A model generated the notes under the pieces. The model saw nothing but the letters and a program-made list of their open reading frames with translations. It searched no databases and was not told where the DNA came from. From NCBI GenBank assembly GCA_947451875.1, contig CANGBE010000084.1, positions 1 through 6,714 on the forward strand: a DNA stretch of 6,714 nt. The letters run 5' to 3'. Origin of the DNA: Sphingomonadaceae bacterium (GTDB lineage Bacteria > Pseudomonadota > Alphaproteobacteria > Sphingomonadales > Sphingomonadaceae). This document shows positions 1 through 5,745 of the stretch, in pieces. The position numbers and the translations under genes are program-made. Within the stretch, counting starts at the first letter, position 1; the number at the start of each line of letters is the position of its first letter.

Positions 1-634
1 GAAAGGCCTGCAGCATGGCCTTGTGGATGCGGTACTGCGCTGTCGCATCGGTCGGCAGGCCCATCGAGAGGTTCTGCATCGGCACGCGCCACCAGGCGGT
101 TGGCGTCATCACCCGGAAATCGAAGGCCCAAGTGCGCTCGTCCTCGGGCAAACCATTACCCAGCATATCGTTATAAGGGTGGCAGTGCAGCCACTTGGCC
201 ATCTTGGTGTTGATCTCGCGCCACTCGGCATCGGCCTGCGCCATGCGGGCGTGATTGTCCGTGGTGACGCCCGGCGGCGGCGTAGGGTGCATCACCTCCC
301 AGAAACGCAGCGCCCGGGCATCGGGATCGACCGACATCAGCGCGTGCATCAACGTGGTGCCCGATCGCGGCTCGCCAGTGGCGAACATCGGGCGATCGAT
401 CACCTCATCGGCGAGAGGCCAGCGCTTGCGGTCATCGAAGAAGAACAATCGGTCGGTGAGTAGCCAATGGATGTTTTCGGCCGCGGCCAGCCTGCCCGCC
501 TGATCCATCGGGATCGAATTGATATGCGCGACGGCGGCGGCGAAGCGTTCGGGGAAGGTGTCGTCTGCCCAGTCGGACAGGCCGGTTTCTGCTTCTGCGC
601 GGGCGAGGAGGCGGTCGGCGACCAGCTCAATCAT
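1..634 (-). CDS. Sulfotransferase family protein, PAPS-dependent type (partial, C-terminus beyond window)
   Basis: Seen: 211 codons from an ATG at 634-632, open to the left edge, so the C-terminal part is missing. An N-terminal helical segment (residues 1-80) leads into ATGEPRSGTT at residues 85-94. This is the 5'-phosphosulfate-binding loop (P-R-S-G-T-T) of bacterial Sulfotransfer_3-type enzymes, and it is followed by an RFWEVMHPTPPP segment and later YRIHKAMLQ, both usual in this family. Family knowledge: these cytoplasmic enzymes move a sulfuryl group from PAPS to a hydroxyl or amine; full-length members are roughly 350-400 residues, so a little over half is present. Context: the start overlaps the stop of the luciferase-like gene by 8 bp, so it is very likely the second gene of one transcript and translated by coupling; no separate ribosome binding site is needed. 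Substrate unknown. Many sphingomonad members are uncharacterised, and PAPS use is assumed from the motif. Confidence 0.88.
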   Translation of the reverse strand, partial: MIELVADRLLARAEAETGLSDWADDTFPERFAAAVAHINSIPMDQAGRLAAAENIHWLLTDRLFFFDDRKRWPLADEVIDRPMFATGEPRSGTTLMHALMSVDPDARALRFWEVMHPTPPPGVTTDNHARMAQADAEWREINTKMAKWLHCHPYNDMLGNGLPEDERTWAFDFRVMTPTAWWRVPMQNLSMGLPTDATAQYRIHKAMLQAF

Positions 635-1751
635 TACACATCGCCATCAGCTCGTCCTCAGCCTCGCGCACTTTTGCTGCCGATGCCGCTCCGTATTTCG
701 CCCCTGCCATACCGCCGTAATCCATGAACTTGATGACCTGCATACCGGCATCAACAAAGCCCTTCATCTTCGCCGCGACTTGCCGTGGCGTGCCGACGGG
801 CAGGATGTCGCGGATCGATTGCGGGTCCATCTCGGCGCAGAATTGCAGCATCTTTTCACGGCTAAGTTTCACTGGATCAAAATCCATGATCCCGCGCCAG
901 CCCGGCCCCATCGGGTGGTCGTAGCCGAACTTGCGCAGGTCTTCGGCGGTGAGCATCAGGATGATCGACTTGACCATCGGACGCTCGATCATCTCGGCAA
1001 CTTCGCCCTCATCGCCGATCAGGCAGATTTGGGTGATGGCCGGGGTGAAATGGCTCATGTCGCGGCCTGCGGCGTCGCCGGCATCCATAATGACTTTCAG
1101 CTTTTGCGCGTAGTCTTCGGGCGTCCACGAACCTGCCGGCCACCAACCGTTGGCCTGTTCGCCAGCGATACGCAGCATCCGCGGGCCTGCCGCGCCCAGC
1201 CAGATTGGCGGTGCCTTGCTGTCATAAAGCTCGGTATCCATTCGCGCATGGTGCAGCTGGAAGAACTGCCCTTCGAAATTGACCGGACCATCGCTGCGCC
1301 ACAGCAGCTTGATGACCTTGATCGCCTCTTCCAGCCGCGCGACCGGCTTGTCGAAATCGAAGCCATAAGGGACGGTGTTCTCCAGTTCTCCCGAGCCAAG
1401 CCCGAGGATAAAGCGGCCTTTGGAAAGGTGGCTGATGGTCAGCGCGCTCTGTGCCAACAGCGAAGGGTGGCGGCGCACGGTATCGACTACGCAGGTGGCG
1501 AGCGGCGTGTTCTTGGTCAGCACGGCAGTCGCTGCTGCCACGGCCATGCCGTCAAGGTGGCGGTGCGGGCTGGGAGAGTGAATCGCGAGGTCGGTAAATT
1601 CTGGCGTCCAGATCGAATCGGGCCAGAAGCTGACCATGTGATCGGGCAGCCAGATCGAGTGGTAGCGGCCTGAATCATAGGCCTGCGCCATGTCGATGCC
1701 GAGCGGCAATGTGGTGCGCAGGAAAGCGGCGGGCTGGACTCTGATGGTCAT
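627..1751 (-). CDS. LLM-class (luciferase-like) flavin-dependent oxidoreductase
   Basis: Seen: 374 residues. A WLPDH segment lies at residues 34-38, an RRHPSLLAQSALTISHLSKGRF stretch starts near residue 93, and GLGSGE is at 117-122. A conserved region that includes TVPYGFDFDKP and a GAAGPRM segment follows. This is the bacterial luciferase/F420-reductase TIM-barrel family, and the GELENTVPYGFD region most resembles the MER / phthiodiolone-ketoreductase-like branch. Family knowledge: members use FMN or F420 to oxygenate, or to reduce carbonyls or C=N groups; sphingomonads usually lack F420, so FMN is my inference. Start choice: the ATG at 1751 has GAGAGG (1766-1761) nine bases upstream; an ATG at 1802 in the same frame would add 17 unconserved residues. 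The stop (629-627) overlaps the sulfotransferase start. No flavin reductase gene is visible nearby, so monooxygenase versus reductase activity cannot be decided. Confidence 0.88.
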   Translation of the reverse strand: MTIRVQPAAFLRTTLPLGIDMAQAYDSGRYHSIWLPDHMVSFWPDSIWTPEFTDLAIHSPSPHRHLDGMAVAAATAVLTKNTPLATCVVDTVRRHPSLLAQSALTISHLSKGRFILGLGSGELENTVPYGFDFDKPVARLEEAIKVIKLLWRSDGPVNFEGQFFQLHHARMDTELYDSKAPPIWLGAAGPRMLRIAGEQANGWWPAGSWTPEDYAQKLKVIMDAGDAAGRDMSHFTPAITQICLIGDEGEVAEMIERPMVKSIILMLTAEDLRKFGYDHPMGPGWRGIMDFDPVKLSREKMLQFCAEMDPQSIRDILPVGTPRQVAAKMKGFVDAGMQVIKFMDYGGMAGAKYGAASAAKVREAEDELMAMCND

Positions 1752-1848
1752 TGGGTAGAACCTCTCAGGCGAGAGTGTTCTGCATGGCGGCCTCCGCTGC
1801 AAGGGCGATTGCCAACGCTTGTGCGATTAGGTGGCATTCAGTGCGCGC

Positions 1849-1862
1849 TGAACATGTGTTCA
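1849..1862. promoter_or_regulatory. Candidate operator: 14-bp dyad TGAACA-N2-TGTTCA
   Basis: TGAACA and TGTTCA are perfect inverted copies separated by TG. The site is 8 bp upstream of the TTGACA hexamer at 1871-1876, in the divergent region between the oxidoreductase and the first SDR. The position fits a dimeric regulator that acts on one or both promoters. The arms are short, so chance cannot be excluded. It does not share its spacing with the longer dyad at 4209-4234, so the two need not bind the same protein. Confidence 0.35.
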
Positions 1863-1905
1863 ATTTATCATTGACAGCACGGTCGCCCTTGGACAGTTAG
1901 GCGTC

Positions 1906-1919
1906 AAATCGGAAATCGG
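1906..1919 (+). repeat. Two head-to-tail copies of AAATCGG
   Basis: The 7-bp unit AAATCGG occurs twice with no gap, ending 14 bp before the ribosome binding site of the first SDR. It is exact and lies in non-coding DNA. It may be a simple duplication; a 7-bp period does not match one helical turn, so a paired protein-binding site is less likely. Confidence 0.5.
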
Positions 1920-1945
1920 TATACATTTTGTCGAAAGGGAGAGCC

Positions 1946-2698
1946 ATGACACAGCCGCTTGCAGGAAAAGTCGCGCTGGTAACCGGAGCATCGTCTGGCA
2001 TTGGTGAGGCAACTGCCGTGGCACTCGCTGCTGCCGGGGCGACTGTCGCCGTTGCGGCGCGCCGGGTGGACCGCTTGGCGGGCCTCGTGACCAAGATCGA
2101 GGCGGCTGGCGGCAAGGCGCTGGCGCTCGCCGGGGACATGTCGATAGAGGCTGATGCAGTGAAGGCGGTGGAAGATACCGTCAGCCAGCTTGGCCGCATC
2201 GACATCCTGATAAATTCGGCCGGTATCATGGAATCGGGCGGCATTGAGGGGGCCAATCTCGATCTCTATCGCAAGGTGATGGACATCAACTTGATGGGCA
2301 CTGTTTACACCTGCCAGGCGGCGATCCCGCATATGATCAAACAGGGGGTGGGTGACATGATCACCATTTCCAGCCTTGCGGGCCGCAAGGGCGGGCCAAT
2401 GACCAACGCCTATTCCGCTTCCAAGCACGCGGTCAATTCTATGACCGATGCGATGCGTCAGGAACTGGGTGACCGCAATATCCGCGTCTCGATCCTGATG
2501 CCCGGTGCCACTCGCACCGAAGTGGGCGATAGCATCACCGATCCCAACTGGCGCAAGGCCATTCAGGCGCACGTAGCCAAGGACGGTGCAGTAGAGCCGA
2601 GCGAAATTGCCGATACGCTGGTTTTCATGCTCGCCATGCCGCGTCACGTAAACATCTCGGAAATCTGCGTGCGGCCGACCATCGACACGACCGCCTGA
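1946..2698 (+). CDS. SDR-family oxidoreductase, classical, NADP-type signature
   Basis: Seen: 250 residues with a complete classical SDR fold pattern: cofactor loop TGASSGIG at residues 13-20, R39-R40 after the second strand (typical of NADP preference), NSAG at 90-93 in place of the usual NNAG, and the catalytic set N115, S143, Y156, K160 (Ser exactly 13 before Tyr). The C-terminus contains NISEICVRPT, as in YdfG-like enzymes that act on hydroxy acids or small alcohols and ketones. Start choice: the ATG at 1946 is preceded by AAAGGGAG at 1934-1941; a TTG at 1928 in frame lies upstream of that site and is unlikely. It is the first gene of the plus-strand series, 29 bp ahead of a second SDR. 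It probably acts in the cytoplasm on an alcohol or ketone; the substrate is not readable. Confidence 0.9.
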   Translation: MTQPLAGKVALVTGASSGIGEATAVALAAAGATVAVAARRVDRLAGLVTKIEAAGGKALALAGDMSIEADAVKAVEDTVSQLGRIDILINSAGIMESGGIEGANLDLYRKVMDINLMGTVYTCQAAIPHMIKQGVGDMITISSLAGRKGGPMTNAYSASKHAVNSMTDAMRQELGDRNIRVSILMPGATRTEVGDSITDPNWRKAIQAHVAKDGAVEPSEIADTLVFMLAMPRHVNISEICVRPTIDTTA

Positions 2699-2727
2699 GC
2701 AAAAATACATCACGGGAGAATAAGACA

Positions 2728-3537
2728 ATGACAGGCAGGCTGCAGGACAAGATCTGCATCATCACCGGTGCCGGTTCGGGCATGGGTAAGGCGATGGCGC
2801 ATCGCTTCACGCAGGAAGGCGCGAAGGTTATCCTTGCCGATATCAGCGGCAAGCAGGATGAAGTGGCCGCTGCTGTCGGCAACGGCGCGATTGGCGTGCA
2901 CTGCGATGTTGCTCAGGAAGATCAAGTCAAGGCGCTGATCCAGACGGCGATCGACACCTATGGGCGGCTCGATGTGCTGTGCAACAATGCCGGTTTCGGC
3001 GGCGGTATGGCGCCCTTGCATAAGCAGACTGCCGAACATTGGGACCGCATCCATGCGGTCAACGTGCGCGGCGTGTTCCTATGCATGAAGTACGGCATCA
3101 CCGCGATGCTCGAGACCGGCGGCGGTTCGATCGTAAATACCGGTTCGGCCTCGGCCGTGGTCGGCTGGAAGCACCACTCGGTCTATGCTGCTGCCAAGGC
3201 TGGTGTGCACCACATGACCAAGATTGCCGCGCTTGATTATTCGGACAAGAACATCCGGGTGAACGCCATTGCGCCGGGAACCATGTGGACCGGACTGGTG
3301 GCAGCTTCGGAAACGCACGAGACACCGCCAGAGGGCTTCCCGATGCTGGCTGGTATCCCGATGGCGCGCTGGGGCTCGGCGATGGACATTGCCAATGCGG
3401 CGCTGTTCCTAGCCAGCGATGAGGCCAACTATGTGACGGGCACAGTGCTGCCGGTTGATGGCGGCTACTCGATCGGATTTTCTGGCATGGGAGCTGAAAG
3501 ACCGGGGCTGACAACAGCAGAACCCGAAAATCTTTAG
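2728..3537 (+). CDS. SDR-family oxidoreductase, classical, NAD-type signature
   Basis: Seen: 269 residues with TGAGSGMG at residues 13-20, D38 at the end of the second strand (acidic, typical of NAD preference), CDV at 59-61, NNAG at 86-89, and the catalytic set N112, S140, Y153, K157. A PGTMWTG segment follows the active site and PVDGGYSIG lies near the end, the usual closing motif of tetrameric FabG-like SDRs. About 20 further residues form an unconserved tail. Start choice: the ATG has GGGAG (2714-2718) nine bases upstream. It follows the first SDR by 29 bp on the same strand, so the two are almost certainly co-transcribed. Likely role: NAD-dependent oxidation of a cyclic or secondary alcohol in a catabolic pathway. 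This is inferred from family and neighbours, not from a specific motif. Confidence 0.9.
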   Translation: MTGRLQDKICIITGAGSGMGKAMAHRFTQEGAKVILADISGKQDEVAAAVGNGAIGVHCDVAQEDQVKALIQTAIDTYGRLDVLCNNAGFGGGMAPLHKQTAEHWDRIHAVNVRGVFLCMKYGITAMLETGGGSIVNTGSASAVVGWKHHSVYAAAKAGVHHMTKIAALDYSDKNIRVNAIAPGTMWTGLVAASETHETPPEGFPMLAGIPMARWGSAMDIANAALFLASDEANYVTGTVLPVDGGYSIGFSGMGAERPGLTTAEPENL

Positions 3538-3627
3538 GATTTTGTCGATTTCGTCCAATACTGTGGCAACTTTATGGCCTCTTGAGCGGCGCAGGATTCT
3601 GTTGTCCGCTTGGAGACCCCCACGCCT

Positions 3628-4209
3628 ATGCTCAAGGCTCGAACCGCCCACCGCAAACGAAACCGCGGGTATGAGGAAACCCACCGTGAGCTGATCGAAA
3701 CGGCTGTCCGTCTGCTTTCGGACAGCGGGGTTGAGGCTTTGTCGGTATCTGGCCTTGCCCGCGAAGCGGGGCTGAACCGCACGACGATCTATTACCATTT
3801 CCCCAATCGCGAGGCGATGTTGAGCGCCGTCAAAGAGTGGTCTGCGCAGCAACTAGCGCTCGGAATGGATGTTGACGCGCCACAGCTGGACCGCATGGCG
3901 CACATCACCCGCTTCGTCCTCGACAACCCCCAGCTGATAAAGCTGTGGATCGAAGACTTCATTTCGCCGGGTAATATCCGTGATCGCTATCCGCGCTGGG
4001 ATGATCTGGTAGCGGGGCTTTCGCGCGATCTGCAAAAGGGGCAGAGCGGGGACGGAGAGGTCTATGCTCTGATGCTGCTAACCGGTGCGATCATCGGGCC
4101 GCGGGTGTTTCACATGTCGGTCTCACCTGAGGCTGATCCCGAGGAAATCAGCCGCCGCTTCATTGCAGAAGCGCAGCGCCAGTTGGGCAAAGACGGCCTG
4201 CTTCGCTAA
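3628..4209 (+). CDS. TetR/AcrR-family transcriptional regulator
   Basis: Seen: 193 residues. A basic N-terminus (residues 3-13 hold six Lys/Arg) precedes a TetR DNA-binding domain: helix 1 at roughly 17-33, then the helix-turn-helix at about 37-58, with SGLAREAGLNRTTIYYHF as its core. The remaining ~130 residues are the divergent helical ligand/dimer domain, which gives no ligand clue. The length is usual for the family. Start choice: the ATG at 3628 with GGAG at 3612-3615, a rather long 12-base spacer; a TTG at 3610 in frame would add six residues and is possible. The 90-bp gap after the second SDR allows its own promoter or read-through. Members are usually repressors released by a small molecule, and a regulator next to catabolic-type SDRs plausibly controls them. 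The dyad beginning at its stop codon is a candidate binding site. Confidence 0.9.
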   Translation: MLKARTAHRKRNRGYEETHRELIETAVRLLSDSGVEALSVSGLAREAGLNRTTIYYHFPNREAMLSAVKEWSAQQLALGMDVDAPQLDRMAHITRFVLDNPQLIKLWIEDFISPGNIRDRYPRWDDLVAGLSRDLQKGQSGDGEVYALMLLTGAIIGPRVFHMSVSPEADPEEISRRFIAEAQRQLGKDGLLR

Positions 4210-4234
4210 AATTACAACAGAACTGTTGTAATTT
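4209..4234. promoter_or_regulatory. Candidate operator: perfect 26-bp dyad, 12-2-12
   Basis: Arm AAATTACAACAG (4209-4220) and arm CTGTTGTAATTT (4223-4234) are perfect inverted copies around AA. The dyad starts on the last base of the TetR stop codon and ends 44 bp before the ATG of the next gene. Its size, near-zero spacer and AT-rich sequence in a GC-rich genome fit a binding site for a dimeric TetR-type protein better than a terminator: as RNA the stem would have only 3 G-C pairs and no run of U longer than 3 follows. The hexamer TTGTAA (4226-4231) could also serve as a weak -35 element for the downstream gene. Confidence 0.6.
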
Positions 4235-4278
4235 ACTCCGCATTGGTGTTGTATGTTGGCAAGGGAGATTTTGCCATC

Positions 4279-4620
4279 ATGCCATTTTTGCCGCCCGCCT
4301 ATGCCGCGTTAGAAACGTTTGCCGCTGATTGGGCCTTGCCCACCACAGCCGAGCGCGCTGCTCGGCGCGGTGCCAGCACAGAGGCTCAGCGGCAGGCGCT
4401 TTATGCTGCCGTTATGCCGGTTGCGGCGCAGGCGCTGTCTGAACTTGATGGCAGGCCGCTCGCCAACCTTGACGCCAGCGAGAATCGCCTGCTCGATCTG
4501 CTGCTGTCATTTGCGCACGTCTCGCTGGCGGTTGAGCTTCAGCGCGATGACGAGCCCCAGCACGCGGTGTTTCGCCAGCGGATGACGATTACGGCTTCGC
4601 CAGCCGACAAGGCGGCCTAA
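4279..4620 (+). CDS. Small conserved-type hypothetical protein (113 aa)
   Basis: I do not recognise a named family. Seen: 113 residues, rich in Ala and Leu, predicted mostly helical, with no signal peptide, no membrane segment, no Cys and no metal motif. It opens with FLPPAYAALETF, has a middle LDASENRLLDLLLSFAHVSLAVELQ segment with a regular amphipathic pattern, and ends in a charged DDEPQHAVFRQRMTITASPADKAA-like tail. From memory, short sphingomonad proteins of this style occur beside catabolic genes, but I cannot confirm that here. Start choice: the ATG at 4279 follows AGGGAG (4262-4267) by 11 bases; upstream TTG/GTG codons from 4243 lie before this site. Codon bias matches its neighbours, which supports a real gene. 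It lies 69 bp after the TetR gene with a dyad between them, so it is probably either controlled by that regulator or co-transcribed with it. Its stop overlaps that of the convergent reductase. Confidence 0.72.
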   Translation: MPFLPPAYAALETFAADWALPTTAERAARRGASTEAQRQALYAAVMPVAAQALSELDGRPLANLDASENRLLDLLLSFAHVSLAVELQRDDEPQHAVFRQRMTITASPADKAA

Positions 4621-5645
4621 CCCCGCTTTTCAACCTTAACGCCACCAAATGCGGTTGCCATGAATGGCCCCTGCAAAGTCTCGTGCGGAAAGCCAAGTGG
4701 CACTTTGCTGACCGCATCAAGCTGCGCGATCTGATCGGCGCTGAACGTAACATCCAGCGCGCTCAGGTTGTCCTCAAGCTGGGTAGGCGTGCGCACGCCC
4801 AGTACCGGCGAAGTGACCACGCTGTCCTGCATCGTCCAGGCCAGCGCGACTTGCGCTGGGGTGCAGCCGATTTCATCAGCCACTGCGCAGACGACAGAGG
4901 CGATTTCGAGCGAGCGCTCCGACAAGCGGCCGGTCGCGGTGTTCATTTCCTTGCGCGGGCTGGCTTCACCCCGGCCATATTTGCCGCTGAGCACCCCGCC
5001 ACCGAGCGGTGACCAGGGCGAAACCCCCATGCCCATCTCGCGCGCCATCGGGATCAGCTCGCGCTCCACCGTCCGCTCGATAAGGCTGTAAGAGATCTGC
5101 AGCGCGCAAAACGGGCTCCAGCCGCGCAGATCGGCAATCGCCTGCATCCGGCTCGCTTGCCACGCGGGCACATCGGAAAGGCCGGCATAAAGCACTTTGC
5201 CCGAGCGGATCAGGTCATCAAAGGCGCGCAGGATCTCTTCCACCGGGGTGCGATAGTCCCACATGTGGAGGTAGAGCAGGTCGATGTAGTCGGTCTGCAG
5301 GCGGCGCAGGCTGTCCTCCACCGCCTGCACCATCGACTTGCGATGGTTGCCCGCATTGTTGGGATCGCCCGGCCGGGTGGTGAGAGAATATTTCGTCGAG
5401 ATCACCAGAGGCTGGCGGCGGCCTTTTACGAGGGTGCCGAGCAGATCTTCCGATCCGCCCATCTGGCCATAAAAATTGGCCGTATCGATGAAGTTTCCAC
5501 CCGCATCGATGTACATATCGACCATCTGCGCCGCATCTTCGTCGGTCGAGCCCCAGCCTTCAGCGCGAAAAGTCATGGTGCCCAGCGCCAGCGGCGAAAC
5601 GCGAAGCCCAGAGCGGCCTAGCAGTCGGTATTGATCGAGTGGCAT
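4617..5645 (-). CDS. Aldo/keto reductase
   Basis: Seen: 342 residues, the usual length for the family. The full AKR catalytic tetrad is present: D54 (in GGNFIDTANFYG), Y59, K85 (in ISTKYS) and H127 (in LLYLHMWD). The N-terminal LGRSGLRVSPLALGTMTF is typical of bacterial YajO/AKR11-like (beta/alpha)8 barrels, as are the PWSPLGGGVLSGKY segment and the late VLGVRTPTQLEDNLSAL region that closes the NADP site. It should reduce aldehydes or ketones with NADPH in the cytoplasm; the substrate is open. Start choice: the ATG at 5645 follows AAGGA by six bases; an in-frame ATG at 5804 would overrun the divergent promoter and the aminotransferase start. It is convergent with the small gene (stop codons share 4618-4619) and divergent from the aminotransferase, so it is probably a single-gene transcript. 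Confidence 0.93.
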   Translation of the reverse strand: MPLDQYRLLGRSGLRVSPLALGTMTFRAEGWGSTDEDAAQMVDMYIDAGGNFIDTANFYGQMGGSEDLLGTLVKGRRQPLVISTKYSLTTRPGDPNNAGNHRKSMVQAVEDSLRRLQTDYIDLLYLHMWDYRTPVEEILRAFDDLIRSGKVLYAGLSDVPAWQASRMQAIADLRGWSPFCALQISYSLIERTVERELIPMAREMGMGVSPWSPLGGGVLSGKYGRGEASPRKEMNTATGRLSERSLEIASVVCAVADEIGCTPAQVALAWTMQDSVVTSPVLGVRTPTQLEDNLSALDVTFSADQIAQLDAVSKVPLGFPHETLQGPFMATAFGGVKVEKRG

Positions 5646-5745
5646 CGCGAATCCTTTGACGCAGGTCAGGTCTGAGCCCTGACATGCTAACCGGATTTTC
5701 GCCACTATCCTTGACCCTATCGGAGCATGGTTTAGCTCTGCGCTC
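5646..5745. promoter_or_regulatory. Divergent intergenic region (AKR versus aminotransferase)
   Basis: One hundred bp between two outward-facing starts. It holds the AKR ribosome binding site (AAGGA on the minus strand, 5656-5652), a 6-7-6 dyad at 5665-5683, and a TTGACC -35-like hexamer at 5711-5716 on the plus strand. No convincing -10 box is seen for either direction. No ribosome binding site is found within 15 bp of the aminotransferase ATG. Confidence 0.5.
5665..5683. promoter_or_regulatory. Candidate operator or leader hairpin: GTCAGG-N7-CCTGAC
   Basis: Perfect 6-bp inverted arms GTCAGG and CCTGAC around seven bases, lying 20-38 bp upstream of the AKR start. On the minus strand this could be a short RNA hairpin before the ribosome binding site, or a dimer binding site that regulates the AKR gene. 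No U-tract follows on either strand, so a terminator is unlikely. Six-bp arms are within reach of chance. Confidence 0.35.

Larger units (their letters stand above)
1752..1945. promoter_or_regulatory. Divergent intergenic control region (oxidoreductase/sulfotransferase versus SDR pair)
   Basis: This 194-bp non-coding stretch separates two start codons pointing away from each other, so it must carry promoters for both directions. Visible elements are an exact TTGACA -35-like hexamer on the plus strand at 1871-1876, a 6-2-6 dyad at 1849-1862, a 7-bp tandem repeat at 1906-1919, AAAGGGAG (1934-1941) as the ribosome binding site of the plus-strand SDR, and GAGAGG (1766-1761) for the minus-strand oxidoreductase. 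I could not find a good -10 box 16-18 bp after TTGACA, so the exact promoter is unassigned. Confidence 0.6.

Noticed and set aside
519..1673. Long plus-strand open frame antisense to the LLM oxidoreductase
   Set aside because: It has no family-like motifs and is rich in Arg/His/Ala as expected for a GC-rich mirror frame; the minus-strand gene has clear conserved motifs over the same bases.
1925..1934. ATTTTGTCGA, repeated exactly at 3539-3548, considered as a shared regulatory element
   Set aside because: Ten-base matches between random positions are expected many times in 6.7 kb; flanking bases differ and no symmetry is present.
1904..2728. Long minus-strand open frame opposite the first SDR
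   Set aside because: The SDR on the plus strand has a full catalytic tetrad and a ribosome binding site; the antisense frame shows no domain and is a codon-bias artefact.
3511..3517. ACAACAG near the end of the second SDR, matching the other half-site
   Set aside because: It lies within coding sequence and has no partner arm.
3527..3543. AAAATC-TTTAG-GATTTT inverted repeat at the stop of the second SDR, considered as a terminator
   Set aside because: The stem is only 6 bp with a single G-C pair and would be too weak to stop transcription; the final T run is only four bases.
3599..3605. CTGTTGT upstream of the TetR gene, identical to half of the 4209-4234 dyad
   Set aside because: The opposite half is absent and a 7-base match is expected about once by chance in this length; kept only as a weak hint of autoregulation.
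5686..5736. Imperfect inverted pair GCTAACC (5686-5692) and GGTTTAGC (5729-5736) in the AKR-aminotransferase gap
   Set aside because: It contains a bulge and a 36-base loop, so neither a stable hairpin nor a standard dimer site is supported.
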